A stretch of 64,000 nucleotides of DNA, from positions 2,603,477-2,667,476 of the forward strand of contig OY755045.1 of NCBI GenBank assembly GCA_963576565.1. Reading direction: 5' to 3'. The DNA is from Aspidapion aeneum. Taxonomy: Eukaryota > Arthropoda > Insecta > Coleoptera > Brentidae. Positions within the stretch are counted from its first letter, which is position 1. The number at the start of each line of letters is the position of its first letter. The notes under the pieces are model-generated. The model searched no databases, had not been told where the DNA came from, and saw only the letters and a program-made list of their open reading frames with translations. Below, piece by piece: positions 58,601-64,000 of this stretch. The position numbers were made by a program, and so were the translations under genes.

Positions 58601-61600
58601 TTCATGGTTCCAACTGAATACACCCGCTTATACTAGGGTGTTTCCAATAAGGCTCAAATGCTCGGTTACCTACTCTACAGGGTACCTTTACATATAGAAG
58701 TGTAGAAAACCTGCCCATTAACAATTTTTAATTATTCATTTATCTTTACCACTTAAATAGATTCCAGAGGGATGAGAAATACACTAAATCTTTATTCGCA
58801 AACTCCTTAAAATCCTTCGTTTCTACCTTGAAGAATAAGAAAGGTAGCTATTTTGGTACCTTATTGTACTTAAAGTATAGGCTGAAGGCCTCCTTTAACT
58901 ACTATAAATATAAAATTGACCAAAAAAATTAATAACTGTGTGCATAATACTTTTTAATAGGTTTGAATTTTTTTAAAACGCCAAGCGATTTCCAAATACA
59001 GATGCCAATTGGTAGGTGTTTTTAAACACGGTTACCGTTTGAAAAAAATGCTCAGCGCAATCGTACGTAAATACCATTTTTACACTTTTGGTCAGGTCCT
59101 TAGCGAATTTGACGTCATCAGACGGTGAGCGTCTTAAAAATTACGAGAATACCTCTCCTGGTCAGTTGCTCAAAAGATTACAAAATATTGCACTAGTGGC
59201 GCCTTAGTGCTGAACTTTTTTCGCCCAAAGAATTCGCCATTAATTTGCTTTTGTTTTTATTTTTTCAGATTATGTTGACAATGGTCTCTCAGTAGCACTG
59301 GGTTATGTCACTCACGCCCTAGTAATGGCGTCCATTTTCCTGCAAGTGCCACTCAGGTACCCGATGACGCACCTGGGTTCCAGATCTGTCGTCGTGGACC
59401 AAGTTTCGGGATTATTACCTGACAAGGAACGAGAGTGAGTCTTTTAATAAATAAACATTTATGTTCGGACCATAGACGAATGACAGAGATAGACCAGACA
59501 CTTACACGGTGGGAGTTGTATTACTAAATTGGCGCAGTATACCGGGGTGTCGTGCACGAATCAGCGCCTCTCCTACTTTGTGCTCCGTACTAAACATTTA
59601 CAGGGGGATTTGAAACAATATAACGCTTGCGCAGTTTGTTTCTAAGCTACAGGATGGCTTTTCAAATTATTGTATACCGGATGCTCGTAGCCATCAATGA
59701 AATCGTTCTCCAATCAAGCTACATCTTTTAATATAGTGTTTTGAACAGTTTTTATTAAATTAAATTTTAACACTAAAAAACTCATTTTACTCGTCAATTA
59801 CATAAATTTAAATTTAAACGATGCGCGCTGCTAAGAATGAGTTATTTTGTGTCAAAGCTCAATTTGCTTAAAGAGACTCTATAAACACCAATCAATAAGG
59901 AAGCTTAATCAAAGAATGTTTAAATTAATGACTACTAGTAATAAAAAAAAGGAAAGTTTAATTTTTATTCAATCTATAAGGTTTAAAAGTTTGTTTCCCA
60001 TTCATTTAGGTACATAAATTTCCTTGAGAGGCTAATTTTCTAGTTAAAAAAAGGCTTTTTGACGAATATTCTACAGTAATTTCCTTTTTATTAGTGCATA
60101 GAAAATATTTACACATTCTTACAATGCTTTATACATAATAATGTTGCAAATATAGGTTTCTATTTCTAACATTTTTAATTGTTTTTTCATGAAAAATAAA
60201 AAAATGTAACGTAGGCCTTTTAAAGTAAAGTGAATATTGCCGGTTATTCATTTAATTAAACAGGGTCCGACATAATGATCTCCCACATTTTGCACTGCCA
60301 CTGTGCCTGAATCACTGAAGAGAGGGGAAGCTTAGCGTAGTTGGTTGGTAGCTCGCGGCTTGCCATTACCTTGCCATCGTGCCTTCGTTATCGAGACATT
60401 AAGCAAAAGTAGGTAACGAATCTGTGATTACGACACAAAGAACTTTTCGTACTCACTTCGCACTTGGTAGACATGTTTTAGTTCCAGATACTTTGGGAAT
60501 ATCTGAACACTATTCCCGAACCATTCACGAATTGAAAGCAGCAATACACCAAGAAATTACAGGAATATCGCTTTAGAGTTACTGCACAATGGCGTTTTTA
60601 TTGTGGGAGATCATTCTGCCGGACCCTGTATATAAGTATAGTGAAATAATAAATAATAATGTTTTTCCAAATATTAACATTTAAAACTAAACATTTAAAA
60701 CTCCGTCCAGGTTCAACGTGTCCATCACACACTATATATTTGTGAATTTCATCTTTCGTCAAAGTTAGTTTTTTTAGGTTCCGTTTGGGAATGGCGCTTG
60801 CTAACATAGTCTTCGCACCCACGAACACAAAATTGTTTTCTTTTAAATTTCTTAATTACCGATAGACCACAATTTAGCAAAAAACACTTTTAAAAATAAG
60901 GTAAAAAGTTGAAAAATCACGAAAAACTGCAACCACAAATGAAAAATGCCGAATAACATTTACGTCATATTTTTATCTGTTTTGCCAATGTCAGTCATAA
61001 TCAAAAACATATACCGAGAGTAGCGGTTAATGTCCATGGCGACAGCACAGGAGTCTGTACATAATATTTTTATACCAGGGGTGACGGTCTGTAATAAGCG
61101 CCTCTCGAACTTTGTATTCCGAACTAATGTATACAGGGGGTATGTATAACAGTATTATGACAAGACCGGGGTGCTTTCCTTACTATAAATAATTAGTATA
61201 CTGTGGTTCGGACACTTCGATCAGCTGTTTGCTTAGGTAGTGTTGGGGAGAGGTTCAGCTCTTTATAAATGACAACACCGCCGTCAAGCGCCAGCAAGAG
61301 TTTCCTAAAAATGACGTAAATTGCTGAAATTATTATTTTATTTTGATTTCATTTCGTGGATTGTGGGATAGGCTTTGATGGAAAAAAAGACGATTTTTTC
61401 TTGGGACTTTTCGTTAGTTTATTCTAACTTTTTCGACGTTTGGAATCTGTCAAAGGTTGAAAAAGTTAGAATAAAGTAACGAAACTTCCCAATGAAAATT
61501 TGTCTTTTTTTCCATCAAAGTCTATCCCACAACCCACCAAATCAAATCAAACTAATGTCACAGGGATATGAAAACCAAAATATTATTATTTTTTATATGA

Positions 61601-62215
61601 CTGTCTTGTAAAAGGGGGTTTTGCGCACGGAGAACACGATCTGAAAATGGCATTTTGCGCACGCTGTGTGCAAAACGTTTTGCACACGCTTATGTCATTT
61701 TTGCGCACGCCTATGTCATTTCTGCATACGGGTCTCCCGTCATTGTGATTTTTGTTGTCAACCATCAATATAAGTTGGATTAGTTCCGTAGCAACCGTCA
61801 CTGCTCGTATGTTCTGTTGATTAGATACGTCAAAAAATTGTTGAATTTTTAAAGTTTTGTTGTAAAAATGTCGGAAATAAAAACAAGTTAAATTAAAATT
61901 TGATTTTTCTTTCTTTATTAGCAGTCGTATAAAAAATATTGTAAAAAAACTCGTTTGAAAACCTCTTTGCACACTCCCTCGACGTGTACCAAACTGTCTC
62001 GATCGTGTGCAAAGAGTCGTTTTCAAACCTTGTTGTTTAAATAACTATTATATTTTGGTTTCAGATTCCCGCTCTTTACAAGAGGCAAAGAAAAAATGCA
62101 GTTTACCTACGGCGTATATCTTCTGAACAAAAATCTGGCTCAGCTGCGTTGGCTCGTCCACCTGAACACACCCGACTTGAAAGCGACGTTGCCCAATTTA
62201 CTTCAGTTTCTGCAG
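43542..62215 (+). CDS. UVRAG: UVRAG (Beclin-1/Vps34 complex subunit), N-terminal and central part
   Basis: UVRAG is the Vps38-like subunit of the class III PI3-kinase complex (with Vps34, Vps15, Beclin-1), acting in endosome and autophagosome maturation. Exons 43537-43622, 44895-45153, 47023-47228, 48143-48395, 50155-50298, 51187-51420, 59269-59434 and 62065-62215 join in one frame: 498 residues if ATG 43542 is the start. [12 protein letters not shown] opens the C2 domain ([31 protein letters not shown]). Then come a coiled coil ([20 protein letters not shown] and [11 protein letters not shown]) and the most conserved block, [37 protein letters not shown] and [16 protein letters not shown]. 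The family is usually about 700 residues, so about 200 C-terminal residues lie downstream. The start is uncertain: an acceptor-like AG precedes 43537, so an upstream exon may exist. Confidence 0.88.
43738..44480. mobile_element. ~740-bp TIR element related to 40464-42663
   Basis: GAGTCATTTCATATGAAATC at the left and GATTTCATTTGAAATGACCC at the right. Arms inverted. No coding segment. Confidence 0.65.
44895..45153 (+). CDS. UVRAG: UVRAG exon, C2 domain
   Basis: Acceptor TCTTTAG before 44895, donor GTAAGT at 45154. [20 protein letters not shown] then the beta strands of the C2 domain. Confidence 0.85.
45466..45789 (-). pseudogene. non-LTR retrotransposon C-terminal (RNase H/zinc knuckle) remnant
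   Basis: [37 protein letters not shown] and [20 protein letters not shown] match the layout of the C-terminal part of Jockey/R1-type polyproteins (GHC.L..HL..MG....CR.C.E..ET..H.LC.CP). Fragment only. Confidence 0.65.
46100..46975. mobile_element. palindromic MITE split by a family A element
   Basis: Outer parts (about 46100-46196 and 46906-46975) match the MITE at 42840-43127. The inner 46197-46905 is a diverged family A element with the two ~520-bp-spaced repeats (GTGAATTTAAAAATCAAACA at about 46227 and 46776). Confidence 0.6.
47023..47228 (+). CDS. UVRAG: UVRAG exon, end of C2 region
   Basis: Acceptor TTGTTTCAG before 47023, donor GTGAGT at 47229. [20 protein letters not shown] to [11 protein letters not shown]. 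Confidence 0.85.
47269..47422. mobile_element. terminal-hairpin element, 5' fragment (copy 6)
   Basis: Starts with two successive AGCTCACACTACTACTATA segments, then the CGATTTTAAAATTTTTTATA block and a few GTCT units. Truncated. 40 bp after a UVRAG exon. Confidence 0.7.
47425..48115. mobile_element. palindromic MITE (family of 3344-3710) split by another MITE
   Basis: Right-hand half of the family up to TACCATTTTCTTGTATAG at 47583, resuming at ACTTGGCTTTTTTTACATGA near 48083. Confidence 0.65.
47586..48080. mobile_element. ~495-bp MITE, TA target site
   Basis: TAGTTTTTGCAAAG at the left and CTTTGCAAAAACTA at the right, flanked by TA. The short TIRs bound an interior unrelated to the host MITE. 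Confidence 0.65.
48143..48395 (+). CDS. UVRAG: UVRAG exon, start of coiled coil
   Basis: Acceptor TTATTGCAG before 48143, donor GTAAGC at 48396. [20 protein letters not shown] to HEKPTQSQK. Confidence 0.85.
48417..49210. mobile_element. long-TIR palindromic element (family C), copy 1
   Basis: AAGGCCAACAAAAAAATACAGG, GACCCTGAAAAAATTAGCTG at the left. Inverse (CAGCTGATTTTTTCAGGGTC) at the right. Copy 2 at 56690-57985. Confidence 0.7.
49210..50090. repeat. inverted-repeat-rich intron sequence
   Basis: Contains a short palindrome (CTATATCATAATTTTTGAGA ... inverse near 49345) and a segment (AAACCGGC..TTATTT, GTGACGTGACCATCAAAAA) shared with 57290-57480 and 57990-58015. Probably parts of family C. 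Confidence 0.5.
50155..50298 (+). CDS. UVRAG: UVRAG exon, coiled coil
   Basis: Acceptor TTTTTTTAG before 50155, donor GTAAGT at 50299. Heptads [20 protein letters not shown] to [15 protein letters not shown]. Confidence 0.82.
50421..50492 (-). tRNA. tRNA-like cloverleaf, 72 nt, loop GTACAGA
   Basis: Minus strand: acceptor TCTTCGG/CCGAAGA fully paired, linker TA, D-stem GTTC/GAAT, anticodon stem TTTGC/GCAAG with loop GTACAGA (T33 present, nominal anticodon ACA), variable AGGTT, T-stem CCGGG/CTCGG, T-loop TTCGAGT. All arms are canonical. ACA (Cys UGU) is an unusual anticodon, and both flanks are shared with 26448-26517, so I favour a tRNA-bearing repeat over a housekeeping tRNA gene. Confidence 0.6.
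50684..50716. repeat. (AT)n run
   Basis: About 30 bp of alternating AT in a self-complementary context. Confidence 0.8.
51187..51420 (+). CDS. UVRAG: UVRAG exon, coiled coil to C-terminal domain
   Basis: Acceptor TTTTTGCAG before 51187, donor GTAATT at 51421. [32 protein letters not shown] and [16 protein letters not shown]. Confidence 0.87.
51452..53392 (-). pseudogene. Jockey-like 3' end with Foldback-like insertion, copy 1
   Basis: Minus-strand C-terminal frame 51658-51980 ([40 protein letters not shown]) resumes at 53163-53392 ([19 protein letters not shown]). The interruption is the element at 51983-53162. Confidence 0.8.
51983..53162. mobile_element. Foldback-like element, copy 1
   Basis: GGGTGAGGGCC at the left, CCGCCGCCC at the right, flanked by ATAAAGCAGT on both sides (51973-51982 and 53163-53172). 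The left arm is about 33 units of a 16-bp repeat AAATTACAAAATGTCG. The right arm is about 16 units of its inverse. The centre (about 52550-52850) is rich in GGTTCGGTTC/GGTTAGGTT. Arms made of short tandem repeats plus a 9-10-bp target duplication are the Foldback (FB) signature. The many Lys/Asn/Val/Glu-repeat frames are artefacts. Confidence 0.8.
53400..55218 (-). pseudogene. Jockey-like 3' end with Foldback-like insertion, copy 2
   Basis: Tandem duplicate of 51452-53392 with the Foldback insertion at the same base. It extends further 5' of the retroelement to 55218 ([10 protein letters not shown] region). C-terminal frame 53609-53930. Confidence 0.8.
53934..54909. mobile_element. Foldback-like element, copy 2
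   Basis: GGGCGAGGGCC ... CCGCCGCCC, flanked by ATAAAGCAGT (53924-53933 and 54910-54919). Same centre as copy 1 but shorter arms (left about 23 units, right about 12). Confidence 0.8.
55413..56089. mobile_element. TIR element with 9-bp target duplication
   Basis: ACAAGACGCTAGCGCTACC at the left, inverse at the right, GTAGCGGAT on both flanks (55404-55412 and 56090-56098). The arms are about 90 bp. A second MITE occupies the centre. Confidence 0.85.
55507..55992. mobile_element. ~490-bp MITE, TA site, GGTTCGGTT-rich
   Basis: CAGGGTGATTTTCACTTGAA at the left, inverse at the right, TA on both flanks (55505-55506 and 55993-55994). The interior TTCATGTGGTTA, AGTTTTTTTTTGAAAAAAA and GGTTCGGTTCGGATTCACA blocks are the same as the centre of the Foldback-like elements. 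Confidence 0.85.
56300..56688. mobile_element. palindromic MITE
   Basis: TTTTTGACATGTTTTCCTCG and GGTTTCGCATTGGCGG in the left arm, inverse in the right arm. The arms are about 130 bp. Confidence 0.65.
56690..57985. mobile_element. long-TIR palindromic element (family C), copy 2
   Basis: GGCCAACAACAAAATACAGG and GACCCTGACAAAATCAGCTG at the left. Inverse (CAGCTGATTTTTTCAGGGTC) at about 57935. Inner inverted segments around GACGGGCCACGATC. Larger than copy 1. Confidence 0.65.
57986..59268. other. UVRAG intron, mostly unassigned
   Basis: Begins with further family C-like sequence (GTGACGTGACCATCAAAA, GATCGTGGCC). The rest shows no clear repeat or coding signal. Confidence 0.4.
59269..59434 (+). 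CDS. UVRAG: UVRAG exon, conserved C-terminal domain
   Basis: Acceptor TTTTTTCAG before 59269, donor GTGAGT at 59435. [20 protein letters not shown] and [14 protein letters not shown], the most conserved UVRAG region. The preceding intron is 7.8 kb. Confidence 0.9.
59525..59640. repeat. direct repeat, partner at 61070-61170
   Basis: CGCCTCTC..ACTTTGT..TCCG.ACTAA and TACAGGGGG are shared with 61070-61150 in the same orientation, about 1.5 kb apart and diverged. Confidence 0.5.
60261..60627. mobile_element. ~370-bp MITE, CAGGGTCCGACA ends
   Basis: CAGGGTCCGACATAATGATC and CTCCCACA at the left, TGTGGGAGATCATTCTGCCG and GACCCTG at the right. A TA is visible only on the right flank. Confidence 0.7.
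61330..61555. repeat. ~220-bp palindrome
   Basis: GTGGGATAGGCTTTGATGGA and AGTTTATTCTAACTTTTTC, with the inverse in the second half (GAAAAAGTTAGAATAAAGTA ... CATCAAAGTCTATCCCAC). Confidence 0.7.
61600..62040. other. UVRAG intron, GCGCACGC-rich segment
   Basis: Several TTTTGCGCACGC/GTCATTTTTGCGCAC near-repeats at 61620-61735. No credible coding region. Confidence 0.35.
62065..62215 (+). CDS. UVRAG: UVRAG exon, conserved C-terminal domain
   Basis: Acceptor GGTTTCAG before 62065, donor GTAAGG at 62216. [28 protein letters not shown] and [10 protein letters not shown]. The next exon is beyond the window. Confidence 0.9.
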
Positions 62216-64000
62216 GTAAGGAACGATTGATTGATGGATTATAGAAAGGTTATTGTTAGAATATTCAATAATGTCTACTAGGTAAAATATTATATTAAAA
62301 TATAAAAACTAAACAGTGTCTTTCGGTGCGCACAAATACAGTCGTATCAAGCGTTTTGCTACACTAAAGAGGCGCACACAGTACCCGCTGACTAATCAGA
62401 GCTTGAATCATTGTAACTGGGGCACTTTGATCGTCTTTGATCAACCCCGCAGCCAATGATAAAGACCGGCCATGGCGCGTTATAAGCAAGTCAGCGGTCA
62501 CGTGATCTTAGGAGTCCCAGGATTCTTATTGTATTGCTTAATATATTATATGTTTTTACACAATTTAAATAAATTAACAAAACATTTTTTGTTCTTTTAT
62601 AGGCAAGAATTGAAAAAAATATTTTGCTGATATATGTGTTTATTATGGATAACAGAACTGAATGTATAAAATAAAAAATTATACAAAATTTGCACTCTTA
62701 TATCTTCCGGTACATATATTAGGTACATAATATCGTTAGTAACTTCAAATCTATACAAGTCTTTCAAAATTCGACATATCAAACCTAACCCAAGCAGCAT
62801 TTGGACGTCATATTACGTTACCCATACGTTGCTTGCGATAAACGCGACGTCGGGTGCCGACGTCGTTTCGACCGCCTGACGACCCTCGTTTGCACCTAAA
62901 TGGGGAATACAAATTCGGGTCGCTACGACGTCAGCATCTGACCTTATAGGTAATAGAGTTTACCAATTAACAACGTAATTGTACGTTGGATTTCCGTCAC
63001 TTAAATTTAGTCGCAAACAGGTAAGTTTCGTTTGGTTTCGTTTCCATTGCCTAGAATACATATAGTTTTTGCTAAAAAGAATTCCTGTCGAGTAACTAAA
63101 ATTATACCTGATAAGTAAATATTTTACACTTATTATAACAAGTCTCATAAAAATGGGTGCATTTGGGGGTATTACAATATTAATAATTTATATTTTAAAG
63201 CAGGAATCCAACAAAAATTTTACAACGAAGGCATGTTTATTGATAAATGTGATTAAAATACTTTCAAAAAAAGCAAGCGCTCCTGAAATATGCAAGATTT
63301 ACTAAAATATATATTTGTTAAATAGATCTAATTTTTATTTATTTTTTTATTTTTGTGAAAAAAGTATTTTGCTGCCTCACTAAACTCAAATTTGTTAATA
63401 ATTTTACAATTATTCTTTCATTTCTACTTAAAATTAGAAAAAGAAAAAATATTTTATAATGGCCGACAGACGCTAACCTTATTAGAATGGCGGATTACTG
63501 TGTCTGACTTAATGTGAACTAATAATATACCAATTCGGACCGGGTCTCCACTTTTGGTTGTGAAAGATAACCAAAGAGTCGAAGTCCGACGTCCGGCAAA
63601 CGTATTTCGTCCCATTAAATTCGGACGTTCGCCCCGCATGATTTTGCGTCGGCCTACCAAGGGATTGGAACTCAACGTCCGCTCTTTTTGTACTACAATA
63701 GGTAAAGCCCACGGTCCCAAAGCTAACTACCCACCGAAATCATTGGTTTTTTTTAATTTTTTAAAAATGTTTGTTTTAATATCAAAAATCTAAGGGAAAT
63801 AAAACCCATACCCCACGTGTGGAAAGAGGATGGGGTATTATGGTTTCCAAAATCCAAAAAAGATATAAAACTGCGTCATGTCCTGAAACGTAGCCGTCCT
63901 GACCAAAATATCTCTTGACCAAACAAATGCACTTGTTGTTAGGTTATGGGCGTCTATAAATGACAGTAGGCTGTACATGTGACGCGTAGGCCATATGAAC
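62216..64000. other. UVRAG intron to window end
   Basis: Contains GACGTCG-rich sequence at about 62800-62950 and a CGTCCG/CGACGT-rich stretch at 63570-63720, probably transposon ends. No exon seen. Confidence 0.35.

Noticed and set aside
59525..61170. LTR retrotransposon between the direct repeats
   Set aside because: The repeats are short and diverged, with no TG..CA ends, primer-binding site or gag-pol frame between them.
61586..62026. 146-residue minus-strand frame
   Set aside because: Low-complexity composition, overlaps a UVRAG intron and has no recognisable motif.
63454..63793. Overlapping frames near the window end
   Set aside because: Both strands are open over the same CG-richer stretch, with no domain and no splice context. 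Probably transposon-end sequence.

Overview
The window is nuclear DNA from an arthropod, most probably an insect with a large repeat-rich genome. A beetle is my guess, from the style of the RTE- and Jockey-type retroelements and the many terminal-inverted-repeat (TIR) elements. It has GT-AG introns, AATAAA signals, no bacterial-style genes, and short exons spread through kilobases of transposon-derived intron.

I can reconstruct three host genes, all on the + strand, by joining exons whose splice sites and phases match. (1) Positions 1-7825 hold the last five exons of a leucyl-tRNA synthetase, most like the mitochondrial enzyme (LARS2). (2) Positions 11231-35089 hold a ten-exon gene, with two alternative first exons, for a 712-residue coiled-coil protein that I cannot name. 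Its Ser-Pro-rich tail carries a GILK (SILK-type) and a KSVRF (RVxF-type) motif, the two classical protein phosphatase 1 docking motifs in the usual order. (3) Positions about 43537-62215 hold the first eight recognisable coding exons of UVRAG (C2 domain, coiled coil, C-terminal Vps38/Atg14-type domain). Its 3' end lies beyond the window.

Nearly everything else is mobile or tandem DNA. There are long-TIR MITEs with TA target duplications (2110-3128, 17247-18478, 18861-19538, 31332-31720, 55507-55992), and a 1.68-kb Tc1/mariner element with a broken transposase (14749-16428). There are six copies of a family with hairpins at both ends and an internal GTCT microsatellite, one expanded to about 95 units. 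Elements with CAGTGGCG-type ends include one with an exact 8-bp target duplication. Other elements are a 5'-truncated RTE retrotransposon with an intact 427-codon reading frame and a 14-bp target duplication (9272-10601), Jockey-like 3' ends, and two Foldback-like elements whose arms are arrays of a 16-bp repeat. A TIR element contains a broken THAP domain (31740-34345), and a 2.2-kb TIR element carries a well-preserved unidentified reading frame (40464-42663). Several tandem arrays have 125-175-bp units, and a huge TTTTTTA array is flanked by a duplicated exon start.

Mobile DNA and genes interact directly. One transposon end supplies the polypyrimidine tract of exon 25777. A 717-bp duplication copied a splice donor. 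The TTTTTTA expansion sits between two copies of an exon's acceptor. Elements are nested up to three deep. I see no operon, phage, CRISPR or bacterial defence system.
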